Source: an uncultured Rhodopila sp.
GTDB lineage: Bacteria > Pseudomonadota > Alphaproteobacteria > Acetobacterales > Acetobacteraceae
Length of the DNA stretch: 64,000 nucleotides
NCBI GenBank assembly: GCA_903932145.1
Contig: CAIZFE010000035.1
Location: 62,001-126,000, forward strand
Direction: 5' to 3'
The notes beneath the pieces are model-generated. The model was not told where the DNA came from. It was given only the letters and a program-made list of their open reading frames with translations, and searched no databases. Below are positions 19,454-27,426 of this stretch, in pieces (the stretch's first letter is position 1; each line of letters opens with the position of its first letter). The position numbers and the translations under genes were made by a program.

Positions 19454-20452
19454 TTATCCCCGCCGGACGGGCTTCAGGACGTCACGCAGGCCGCGCAGAA
19501 TATCGGCAAAACCTGACAGTTCCGCCTCGAACTCCACCTCGGTCACCTGCTCGCCATCCAGCAGTCGCGGCAGCAGATAGGGGTTCATGCCCGGCCACGC
19601 GATTCCTTGTTGCGTCGTGGTCGCGCTGACGACCCCGGCACGCGCCAGGGCGTCCCCGGCCTCTCGCGAACACACGCCGCTGGGGTAGCAGAAATGCACC
19701 AATGGCGCGGCGGTCCCGGGTAGCATATGCCCCAACGCCTGGCGGTTCGCCGCGACCTCGTTCGTCACCGTCGCGGGCGATAGATCGCCTAACGTGTGGT
19801 TATGAGTATGAAGCTGCACGTCGAGACCGAGCGAGGCGGCTTCGTGAAGCTCTTCGGGCAACATATATTCGAATGCGCGCGTGGAGCGGTATGGCATCTG
19901 ATCGATCCCGGCTTCAGTGGTGAAGCGGTCCAACGCCTCCAGCCGCTCCGTCAACGGAGCAGACACATTGGTCGCGGCCGCGAAAGCTTGTTCCGCTGAC
20001 GGCAGCATGGCCCGATTGCCGGAAACCCGGCGCAGCCAGCGCGCCATGACGTGCGGCACCGACTGGCGGGTCAGCATATGCGCACTGTCGCAGTAAAGCG
20101 TTGCTGGCATCTGATGGTCGCGAAGCGCCGGCACCATGTCGGCATAGGTGCCAAACCAGCCGTCATCGATGGTGATGGCCACGCTGCCGGCCGGCACACG
20201 GCCTGCCCCCCGCAACGCGCGAACCGCATCGTCAAGCGACACAACAGGGTAGCCCAGGCGACGAATTGTCTCCAGCCGGCGGCGAAACGTCTCCTGCCCC
20301 ATGAACATCGCGTCCCCGGCGAATCCGTCGGCCGCGCGCCATGTGCCGTGATAGCAAAGAATGCGCACGCCGCTCCGGGTCATCCGGCGGGCCAGCGCGA
20401 ATCCGCCCAACGCCCGCACGGTGCGGAGCATGGCGAGTTTGACGCGCCTCAT
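19454..20452 (-). CDS. Polysaccharide deacetylase (NodB homology)
   Basis: Carbohydrate esterase family 4 type protein of 332 residues. The metal-binding start motif is VAITIDDGWFGTY, and LHTHNHTLGDLS supplies the His-x-x-x-His-type ligands, as in family enzymes that remove N- or O-acetyl groups from glycans. It begins inside the stop of the upstream unknown gene (ATGA), so the two are translationally coupled. A candidate membrane anchor or signal is weak (GFALARRM), so location is uncertain. It is the second gene of the leftward polysaccharide operon. Confidence 0.88.
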   Translation of the reverse strand: MRRVKLAMLRTVRALGGFALARRMTRSGVRILCYHGTWRAADGFAGDAMFMGQETFRRRLETIRRLGYPVVSLDDAVRALRGAGRVPAGSVAITIDDGWFGTYADMVPALRDHQMPATLYCDSAHMLTRQSVPHVMARWLRRVSGNRAMLPSAEQAFAAATNVSAPLTERLEALDRFTTEAGIDQMPYRSTRAFEYMLPEELHEAASLGLDVQLHTHNHTLGDLSPATVTNEVAANRQALGHMLPGTAAPLVHFCYPSGVCSREAGDALARAGVVSATTTQQGIAWPGMNPYLLPRLLDGEQVTEVEFEAELSGFADILRGLRDVLKPVRRG

Positions 20453-21372
20453 TGAACGTCTCCCTTGCGGGCGGCGGCCCAGGCCAGCAACGCCTTGCGC
20501 GGCCAGATCATCAACCAGCGGGTCGGCATATACTCACCCTTCTCAACCAGGGTTCGGCGGGTGGCCGACGTGGCGGTGGCCAGTTCGGTATCTTCCTCCG
20601 ACGCACCAAGGCGAACGCGGAAAGCGCCACCGGCGATCGGAGTGTCGGCCAAATAAGTCAAGCGTGGGCTGACGGTGGCGAGGGCCGGATCATAGAACCA
20701 GCTTCCGCCCACCAGGCCGAGACAATCCGGCCGCATTTTCAGCAGTTCCGCCGTTAATTCGTAGCAACGGTCCCAGCCATCCGGGTTGAACCCGTCCAGC
20801 ATCGGCGTGTGGGTGTGGATTTCGAAATAAGGGCCGGAACGAAGTCCCGTCGTGGCAAAATGCCTCGCCAGCCGCATCGCCTGCCCGATCCCTCCGGTCG
20901 TCACCGCCCTACGTGGCACGCCGCCGGTTTCCTCGACCACCTGCGCGACGCAGGGGAAGGACAGCATCAGGCAAATCGAGAGGTCCTTGCGAAATGCGTC
21001 GTCGTCGAGCGACGGTGTGTCAATGCGCAGGATGCGCATCGCCTGGCGATAGAATTCCGGAAGAATCGTATCCGGCACCGCACGGGCGATCTGGCGGCCG
21101 GTCGCATCGGCCAGCAGGCGGGCCGCAAGCAGCGGGGCGAAAGCAGGCTCGCTTCCGGCAAGGTCGAACAGATCCTGTGGCAGGTCACTGTAACCGCGGC
21201 CCGGCATTGTCAGATCCAACAGGTGGATCGCGGTGTCCACCCGGTTCATCAACGCCGGACTGGCATCCATGCACAGAACGGCCACGCGAAGACGGGCTGC
21301 CATGACAATCTCGGCCAGGGCTTTATCGGGTTGAAGCGGCCAGATGGTGCTTGGGCGGATCATGACGTTCAT
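20449..21372 (-). CDS. Uncharacterised protein, first gene of polysaccharide operon
   Basis: I do not recognise this 307-residue protein. It is mostly helical in character, without a signal peptide or clear membrane span. The most conserved-looking stretch is in the second half: FEIHTHTPMLDGFNPDGW, then GLVGGSWFYDPALATVSPRL and EKGEYMPTRWLMIWPRK. The dense His, Trp, Tyr and Arg residues suggest a binding or catalytic site. GGGAGG precedes the ATG. It overlaps the deacetylase by 4 bases, so it should act in the same pathway, perhaps as a sugar-modifying or transferase enzyme. No function is claimed. Confidence 0.85.
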   Translation of the reverse strand: MNVMIRPSTIWPLQPDKALAEIVMAARLRVAVLCMDASPALMNRVDTAIHLLDLTMPGRGYSDLPQDLFDLAGSEPAFAPLLAARLLADATGRQIARAVPDTILPEFYRQAMRILRIDTPSLDDDAFRKDLSICLMLSFPCVAQVVEETGGVPRRAVTTGGIGQAMRLARHFATTGLRSGPYFEIHTHTPMLDGFNPDGWDRCYELTAELLKMRPDCLGLVGGSWFYDPALATVSPRLTYLADTPIAGGAFRVRLGASEEDTELATATSATRRTLVEKGEYMPTRWLMIWPRKALLAWAAARKGDVQ

Positions 21373-21485
21373 TGCGGGCCTCCCTGAGAGAGCGGCCAGT
21401 GATCAGCCGCACCTGGAACTCAGCAAGACCGATGCCAAAGAAATAAGGCGAAATGCTTCGCGATTTGCGAATCGGCCGGCGCCGC

Positions 21486-22370
21486 CTACCCCGCCTTGCG
21501 CATCACGATCGTCGTCCATGCCCCCTGCGGCAACATCCGCTCCAGATGCAGCCCCTGCGCGCGATGCGCCGACAGCACCCAGCGGGCCTGGTTCGCCAAC
21601 AGCCCCGCCAGGATCGCCGTCCCGCCCGGAGCCAGGTTCAGCGCCAGATCCTTCGCCATCATGCATAACGGCCGCGCCAGGATATTCGCGAACACCAGAT
21701 CGTAGGGACCCGACCGGCTGAGCAAAGGATCGCGCCATCCATCCGCCAACCGAACGGTCACCAGATGCGCCACCGCGTTCAATTCGGCATTCTCCGCCGC
21801 CACCCGCACCGACCAGGGATCGATATCGGTCGCCAGGACGCGACGATTGAGCAACTTGGCGGCACCCATCGCCAGAATTCCCGACCCGGTGCCCAAATCC
21901 AAAATCCGCCGGGGCCGCCGCCGCGCCACCGTTTCCAGTGCCACCAAACAGCCGCGCGTCGAGCCATGCTCGCCGGTGCCAAACGCCAATCCCGCGTCCA
22001 GTGTCAGCGCAATGCGGTTCGCCGTCGCCGGCCCCGTCAAATGCGTCCCCCTGACCGCGAAATGCCGCCCGATCAACTGCTCGGGAAATGACGCGTACGT
22101 CCGGGCCAACCAGCCACCCGCTTCTGTCGCGGACCGTTCGAGCACAGGAGACAGTCCTGTCACGATCGAGGCAATCGCCAATGACGACGACAGTTCGGCT
22201 TCGTTCACGCCGACCTGCTTGACACCCTCCACCCGCCAGATGCCGGTGTCCTCGTCCAGGAAAAACCCGACCGTCAGACAGGCATTGCCCAGCGCTGCTT
22301 CGAACGCTTCCAGCGCATCCTCCGTGACACTGACGGCGACGGTTTCAAGCGGAATCGGGTGATTGGCCAT
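21486..22370 (-). CDS. prmA: Ribosomal protein L11 methyltransferase
   Basis: SAM-dependent methylation of ribosomal protein L11. The 294 residues contain the PrmA signature LDAGLAFGTGEHGSTRGCL, followed by the SAM site LDLGTGSGILAMGA, the acidic loop ATDIDPWSV and the NPPF-like DLVFANILARPL. Length and order match the family. The ATG overlaps the stop of the uvrD gene by one base (TGATG), so expression is coupled to the helicase. It ends 113 bases before the polysaccharide operon start. Confidence 0.95.
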   Translation of the reverse strand: MANHPIPLETVAVSVTEDALEAFEAALGNACLTVGFFLDEDTGIWRVEGVKQVGVNEAELSSSLAIASIVTGLSPVLERSATEAGGWLARTYASFPEQLIGRHFAVRGTHLTGPATANRIALTLDAGLAFGTGEHGSTRGCLVALETVARRRPRRILDLGTGSGILAMGAAKLLNRRVLATDIDPWSVRVAAENAELNAVAHLVTVRLADGWRDPLLSRSGPYDLVFANILARPLCMMAKDLALNLAPGGTAILAGLLANQARWVLSAHRAQGLHLERMLPQGAWTTIVMRKAG

Positions 22371-24574
22371 CAGGCACGCTCCACGAAGCGATCAAGCACA
22401 CGCTTGTCGCCGGATGTTTCAAAATGCACGTTCAGTTTGTCGTCATCGACCGACGTCACTGTGCCGTAACCGAATTTTTGATGGAAAACCCGAGATCCAA
22501 CCGGAATTTTCGCCGCCTGAGCCGGACGCGACACTTGTTCCCAGGCATCGATCACCCTCGGCGGGCGCGCGATCACCGGAAACTGGCCGGAGAACGCCTG
22601 AACCTTCGACCGCTGGTTGCCGCCGACCATCCTGACATGCTCGCCGGGTATTTCCTCCAGGAAACGGCTCGGAATACTGACCTGCCAGTTGGCGTAAATC
22701 CGTCGGTTGGCCGCATGGCTGACCACCGCCAGCTTACGTGCCCGGGTCAGGCCGACATAGGCGAGCCGCCGTTCTTCCTCTAACCCTTTGTTACCGGATT
22801 CATCCATGGACCGTTGGTTGGGAAACACGCCTTCCTCCCAACCCGGCAGAAACACTGTATCGAATTCCAACCCCTTGGCGCCGTGCAGGGTCATCAGGCT
22901 GACCTTGTCGGTGTCGGAACGGTCTTCGTTCTCCACCACCAGGGCGACGTGCTCAAGGAACCCGGCCAGCGTCTCAAAGTCGGCCAGCGCCCGCACCAAT
23001 TCCTTCAGGTTTTCCAATCGTCCCGGAGCCTCGGGAGATTTGTCCTGCTTCCACATTTCGGTGTAGCCGCTCTCATCAAGCATTGTCGCGACCGTCACGA
23101 CGTGGCCCTCACCCGCCAACATGTCGCGCCAATGGGCCATGTTCCGCAGCAAGGTACCGATCGCTTCCCTGACCTTGCCCTTCAGGCCGCCGGTTTCCAC
23201 CAACCGGGCGGCCGCAACCGCCAACGGAACGTCCCATGCACGCGCCGCCTCGTGCATGGTCCGTAAGGCCGATTCACCAACACCACGCCGAGGCACGTTG
23301 ACGATCCGTTCGAACGCCAGATCATCGGCCGGCTGCGTCGTCGCACGCATATAGGCGATGGCATCGCGGATTTCGGCTCGCTCATAGAACCGCAGCCCGC
23401 CTACCACGCGATACGGCACGCCGATCGTAATCAGTCTTTCTTCAAACGCCCGTGTCTGGAACCCGGCGCGGACCAGCACCGCCATCTCGGCCAGCGACTC
23501 GCCCGATCGGCGCAACTCTTCGATTTTGCCCGCGACCATGCGGGCTTCCTCGTCGGAGTCCCACAGTTCGACAATCTGGACCTTTTCGCCGCCTTGAGCA
23601 TCTGCCCGGCCAGGCCTAAGCGTCTTACCCAATCGCCCCTCGTTATGCGCGATCAGCCCGGACGCCGCCGCCAGGATGGACGCGGTGGAGCGGTAGTTCG
23701 ACTCCAGCCGGACGATCCGCGCGCCTTCAAAATCCTTTTCGAAGCGCAGGATGTTTTCCACCTCGGCACCGCGCCAGGAGTAGATCGACTGGTCGTCATC
23801 CCCCACGCAGCAAATGTTGCGGTGCCCCTGAGCCAGCAGCCGCAGCCACATGTACTGCACCAGGTTGGTGTCCTGATACTCGTCCACCAGGATGTACCGG
23901 AAGCGCCGGTGATAGTCGGCCAGCACGTCCGGCTGCGTCCGCAAAATCTCCGTCATATGCAGGATCAGGTCGCCAAAGTCCGCCGCGTTCAGCGTCCGCA
24001 ACCGTGCCTGATACGCCTCGTACAGAATCGAGGCGTTGCCGTTGGCGAAGTCGGAATCCTCGTTCGGCGTGATCCGCGCCGGTGTCAGGCCGCGGTCCTT
24101 CCAACGCTGGATTACCGCCATCAACGCCGCCGGCACCCAGCGTTTGGTATCGACGCGTTCGGCCTCCATCACCTGCTTCAGCAGGCGCATCTGGTCGTCG
24201 GTGTCCAGGATGGTGAAATTCGACGCCAGCCCGACATGGTCGGCGTGCCGCCGCAGCATGCGGGCGCACAGGGCGTGGAAGGTGCCAAGCCAGAGGCCCT
24301 CGGCCGGTTCGCCGAGTATGGCACCGACGCGTTCGCGCATCTCGCGCGCCGCTTTGTTGGTGAAGGTGACGGCCAGGACCTGGTTCGGGAAGGCGCGTTT
24401 GGTTAGCAGAATGTGGGCGAACCGCGTGGTCAGCACGCGGGTCTTGCCGGTCCCCGCGCCGGCGAGGACCAGCAGCGGCCCATCGATCGTCTCGACGGCG
24501 GCGCGCTGTTCGGGATTCAGGCGGGACAGGTATTCTGTCACCTGGTCTGTTTGTCGAGTCGGATGATGTTGCAC
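22370..24574 (-). CDS. uvrD: UvrD/PcrA-type DNA helicase
   Basis: Superfamily 1A 3'-5' helicase acting in nucleotide-excision and mismatch repair and removing RNA polymerase or RecA. The Q motif LNPEQRAAVE is followed by Walker A AGAGTGKTRVL, motif Ia TFTNKAAREM, Walker B VDEYQDTN, motif III GDDDQSIYSWRGA, and motifs V-VI MTLHGAKGLEF and YVGLTRARK. The C-terminus has a Tudor-like tail (VGSRVFHQKFGYGTV), as in PcrA. At 734 residues it is complete. The start used is GTG. A GTG 11 codons downstream (TEYLSRLNPEQ) is an equally possible start. It is coupled to prmA. Confidence 0.95.
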   Translation of the reverse strand: MQHHPTRQTDQVTEYLSRLNPEQRAAVETIDGPLLVLAGAGTGKTRVLTTRFAHILLTKRAFPNQVLAVTFTNKAAREMRERVGAILGEPAEGLWLGTFHALCARMLRRHADHVGLASNFTILDTDDQMRLLKQVMEAERVDTKRWVPAALMAVIQRWKDRGLTPARITPNEDSDFANGNASILYEAYQARLRTLNAADFGDLILHMTEILRTQPDVLADYHRRFRYILVDEYQDTNLVQYMWLRLLAQGHRNICCVGDDDQSIYSWRGAEVENILRFEKDFEGARIVRLESNYRSTASILAAASGLIAHNEGRLGKTLRPGRADAQGGEKVQIVELWDSDEEARMVAGKIEELRRSGESLAEMAVLVRAGFQTRAFEERLITIGVPYRVVGGLRFYERAEIRDAIAYMRATTQPADDLAFERIVNVPRRGVGESALRTMHEAARAWDVPLAVAAARLVETGGLKGKVREAIGTLLRNMAHWRDMLAGEGHVVTVATMLDESGYTEMWKQDKSPEAPGRLENLKELVRALADFETLAGFLEHVALVVENEDRSDTDKVSLMTLHGAKGLEFDTVFLPGWEEGVFPNQRSMDESGNKGLEEERRLAYVGLTRARKLAVVSHAANRRIYANWQVSIPSRFLEEIPGEHVRMVGGNQRSKVQAFSGQFPVIARPPRVIDAWEQVSRPAQAAKIPVGSRVFHQKFGYGTVTSVDDDKLNVHFETSGDKRVLDRFVERA

Positions 24575-24624
24575 GCGACCAGATATAGGACACTCCGGCC
24601 CGGGCGGACAGAGTGCGCCTGACG

Positions 24625-25209
24625 TCAGGCCGTTTCAGCCAGCCATGTACCGTCGTACAGGGCAGTGATCGGAACCTGGAAGCCGATGCTCTCCAGGATG
24701 ACATCGCCGGTGTGGATCGCCAACGGGACGTCCGGCCACGATCCGTCGGGTTCCCGGCGCAGCAGTTGCACGCCGATCGAGGCGGTGCGGACCACCAGCA
24801 CCTCTTGCATGCTCGGGATGGTCGGGTAGGTCCAGACGTTCGCCCAGGTTTGCATTGGGTTGCCGGGCGAGAGGATCTCGATCAGCAGGACCGGTTCGGC
24901 GATTTCTACCGTGCCGCGCGGAACCGGAGAGCAGGTCACGCCCAGGTCGGGGATGCGATAATTCTCCTTGCCATCGACACGGGGGACGACGCCAGGGGCG
25001 ATCAGTACCCGGCACCCGGGACGGTGCACGGCAAGATGCGCGTGAAGCAGGGCGCAAATCTGGCCTTGCATCACAGCATGGGTGCCGTTCGCGGGCGCCA
25101 TCGCCACCGGGATGCCATCGATCAGTTGCCAGGCCGGCCCCGCAGGGGCGTCCCACGCGACGAATTCGGCGACCGTCATATGCTCGGGGGTTTTCCGAAG
25201 TACGACCAT
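24625..25209 (-). CDS. Uma2-family putative nuclease
   Basis: Protein of 194 residues of the Uma2/DUF820 family, which has the PD-(D/E)xK nuclease fold. MTVAEFVAWDAPAGPAWQLIDG is the usual opening. The catalytic core is RIPDLGVTCSP followed by PVLLIEILSPGN, with Asp, Glu and a polar residue in place. Family members are numerous in cyanobacteria and alphaproteobacteria and their biological role is not known. The ATG at 25209 starts the conserved domain; longer frames upstream are Arg-rich and unlikely. The gene lies 50 bases upstream of uvrD on the same strand. Confidence 0.85.
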   Translation of the reverse strand: MVVLRKTPEHMTVAEFVAWDAPAGPAWQLIDGIPVAMAPANGTHAVMQGQICALLHAHLAVHRPGCRVLIAPGVVPRVDGKENYRIPDLGVTCSPVPRGTVEIAEPVLLIEILSPGNPMQTWANVWTYPTIPSMQEVLVVRTASIGVQLLRREPDGSWPDVPLAIHTGDVILESIGFQVPITALYDGTWLAETA

Positions 25210-25395
25210 GGGCCGTAATTTGGCACGACGGGCCCGCGATGGCACGCTCAAACCCCCGGCACCCCGGAGCAATCGGGTGAAACCGCAAGCCGCGAAACGG
25301 TCTGCCCAGTGGCGCCCGATCCCGCTGATGCTCCGGCGCGCGCGCATGCGCCCCCGGCATCCCGAGGGTGCGACGCAGGTCGGGGAGGATGATAG

Positions 25396-26220
25396 TCAGG
25401 GAGGAGCGGTGGCCAATAATGGATCGAACGGGTCCAAAATGGGCAACTCGCCGATCATGTATCCCAGCACCTGGCGAACCGTCTCCGGTCCCGGATGCCT
25501 CCAGACAAAGCCCCAGGTGTCCGGTTTCTTGTCCCGCTCTTTCTGAAACGATGTCTCGCGGTATTCCCGCATTTTATACAGGGTGGTGAAGCTGCCGCCG
25601 TAATTATTCAGCGTGTCGAAAATCTGATTCCAGAAAGGGCCGGTACAGAAACTCGGAATGACCGCGAGATCCATGCAAATAGCAAGGATGGTGCGCCCCA
25701 ACGGACGGCGGCGTACCTCTGCGTCGAGTTCCTCGGGCCCGGGGATGCGGAGATCGTCAGGATCGAACGCGGGGCGCTTGGGCGTCCTCTCGTCATAGCC
25801 CGGCTTGGCCCGGCCACCCGGGACTTCGCTGGCCGACTCGGCGTCTTTCGGCCCCTCTGGCGGCTTCGCCGGCGGGCGTTCGCGCTGGTATACGAAACCG
25901 ATTTCCCGCCCTTTTGCGGCGCGCGACAGCAGATAACGCTCTAACGCCATGGCGCGCAGAATGCCGCGCTGTAACCGGATGAGGATCGTCGGAAGCGTGT
26001 AGGTGCCCCAGACCCCGGCCAGGGTGGCGAATTCCACGGTGGCGGCGCGTTCTGGGACCGTCTCAACAAGACGGCGGCCGTGGCCGAGCAGGACGCGGAC
26101 GACATGCAACAGGGCGGCGAGGCGTTCCGGTATCGTGGGGGTGGGCACGCTGCGGCCCGCCCGGTCCTGCGTGGGATCGGGCGGGGCTGGAAGGGCAGTG
26201 ATTGGTGCCGTATGCTCCAT
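25396..26220 (-). CDS. Uncharacterised, probably lineage-specific protein
   Basis: Not recognised. The 274 residues divide into a Pro-rich N-terminus, a helical segment with FATLAGVWGTYTLPTILIRL, a charged linker of Pro, Lys, Glu and Asp (about 110-165), and a C-terminal region. That last region contains LGRTILAICMDLAVIPSFC and WNQIFDTLNNYGGSFTTLYKM and is the best candidate for a folded domain. There is no signal peptide. The start chosen sits 7 bases behind a plausible promoter with a palindromic operator, so the message could be leaderless. It stands alone next to an inverted repeat. Confidence 0.72.
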   Translation of the reverse strand: MEHTAPITALPAPPDPTQDRAGRSVPTPTIPERLAALLHVVRVLLGHGRRLVETVPERAATVEFATLAGVWGTYTLPTILIRLQRGILRAMALERYLLSRAAKGREIGFVYQRERPPAKPPEGPKDAESASEVPGGRAKPGYDERTPKRPAFDPDDLRIPGPEELDAEVRRRPLGRTILAICMDLAVIPSFCTGPFWNQIFDTLNNYGGSFTTLYKMREYRETSFQKERDKKPDTWGFVWRHPGPETVRQVLGYMIGELPILDPFDPLLATAPP

Positions 26221-26227
26221 GCCTGTA

Positions 26228-26256
26228 TTACTAACATTATAGTTAGTATGTGTCAA
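26228..26256 (-). promoter_or_regulatory. Promoter with overlapping palindromic operator
   Basis: On the minus strand TTGACA is separated by 17 bases from TAGTAA, which ends 7 bases before the ATG of the uncharacterised gene. Between and over these boxes (26229-26248) lies TACTAAC-N6-GTTAGTA, a perfect inverted repeat with 7-base arms. Its position is ideal for a repressor that blocks RNA polymerase. No regulator gene is adjacent. Confidence 0.55.
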
Positions 26257-26331
26257 CCTTGACGTGCATGCCCCGCAGCGTAATCGCCGTTGGAATTTCG
26301 ATGGCCCGGCAGGCGGTGAAGCGGTGCGAAG

Positions 26332-26494
26332 GAAGATTTTTCCAAGACAGATGAACACAGATAAGCAGGGATGAACACGGATGAGCCGCGAAGCTGATGG
26401 GGACCCTGTCCAAGGGTGCGCTTTGGCTCGTCGTAGGGGTGCCCATCCGCGTTCATCCCTGCTTATCCGTGTTCATCTGCCTACAAAAATACTG
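26332..26494. repeat. Imperfect inverted repeat with about 55-base arms
   Basis: The left arm at 26332-26386 and the right arm at 26441-26494 are reverse complements with few differences. Each contains GATGAACAC and AAGCAGGGATGAAC. The arms are separated by 54 bases. The core resembles the 'ATCCGTGTTCATCTG' type of dispersed intergenic repeat found in many unrelated bacterial genomes. The rest of 26257-26826 holds no gene I can support. Confidence 0.8.
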
Positions 26495-26826
26495 ACTTTG
26501 GCCGCCTCACACCGCGCGGTCGCCGCACCTGTCTTTGAAATGAAATGGCCCCCCGGATGCCGGACGAACGGTGCGACGTTGGGGAGGCCGCTCGTTCACC
26601 CGATTGCCCGGGATCGCATGCCGCCGCGGGTTGACCTTGGCAGCCTGCTGTTCAGGCCGGGGCTGCCGCGGCCCGCACATGCGGCAGGATCAATGCCAAA
26701 TTCCGGGTGGGACCCGAACCGCGAGCGGATCGTCATGACTGTATACCAGGGCTCATCGTGAGATCAGTTTGCCTTGGACGCCCAATCGTCATTCGGATGA
26801 CATGGGAATCCAAGCCTGCCAAAAGT

Positions 26827-27393
26827 CTAGCCCAATCGCCGGGCAAAAGCCGCAAAGGCCTTCAACTGACCGGCGATGAAGTCGCGCGTCACCTGATCGG
26901 TCAGTTCCAGGGTCGCGGCGTCCACCTTCGACATGATCTGGCTAACCATGACCTCCGGCTTGTTCAGCACGCTGGCGTCGAGGAACACCAGGCTCTGCCG
27001 CAACTGATACTGCGCCCGGGCGCCGCCCAACACGCCGGGGGAGCCGCTTTGGATCGCCGTCGGTTTCCCCGCGAACGGCTGCGCCGGCAGGCGCGACAGC
27101 CAGTCGATAGCGTTCTTCAGGCCTCCCGGAATCGAGTAGTTGTATTCCGGCGTGACGATGATGATGCCGTCCGCTTTGGTGATGGCCTCGCCCATCGCCA
27201 GCACGGCTGTGGGAAAGCCCTCGGCCTGGATATCGGCATTGTAAAGCGGCAGGTCGCCGACGGAACCGAGCGGCTGGATCGTCACGCCGTCCGGGGCGAG
27301 GCCGGGAAGGGCGCGCGCGATGGCTCCATTATACGAGGCTTTGCGGAGGCTACCGAGCAGAGTGACAAACTGAAGCGGTTTCTGGCCTGACAT
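26827..27393 (-). CDS. NAD(P)H-dependent FMN reductase (ChrR/YieF-like)
   Basis: Flavodoxin-fold oxidoreductase of 188 residues. The FMN phosphate loop is GSLRKASYN near the start. The isoalloxazine loop is PEYNYSIPGGLKNAIDWLSR, characteristic of the FMN_red family that includes the quinone/chromate reductase ChrR and azoreductases. Such enzymes reduce quinones, azo dyes or metals with NAD(P)H by two-electron transfer. The ATG at 27393 has AGGAG 8 bases upstream. An in-frame ATG 33 bases earlier has no ribosome site. It follows the MFS efflux gene by 33 bases on the same strand, so export and reduction may be part of one stress response. Confidence 0.9.
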   Translation of the reverse strand: MSGQKPLQFVTLLGSLRKASYNGAIARALPGLAPDGVTIQPLGSVGDLPLYNADIQAEGFPTAVLAMGEAITKADGIIIVTPEYNYSIPGGLKNAIDWLSRLPAQPFAGKPTAIQSGSPGVLGGARAQYQLRQSLVFLDASVLNKPEVMVSQIMSKVDAATLELTDQVTRDFIAGQLKAFAAFARRLG

Positions 27394-27426
27394 GGGTTGG
27401 CTCCTGTTGATCCGGGTGATTGACAA

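Noticed and set aside
26236-26256. TTGACA with TATAAT nine bases away on the minus strand
   Set aside because: Both boxes look perfect but the 9-base spacing is far too short for sigma-70; the TATAAT is the centre of the palindrome. TAGTAA at 17 bases is a better -10.
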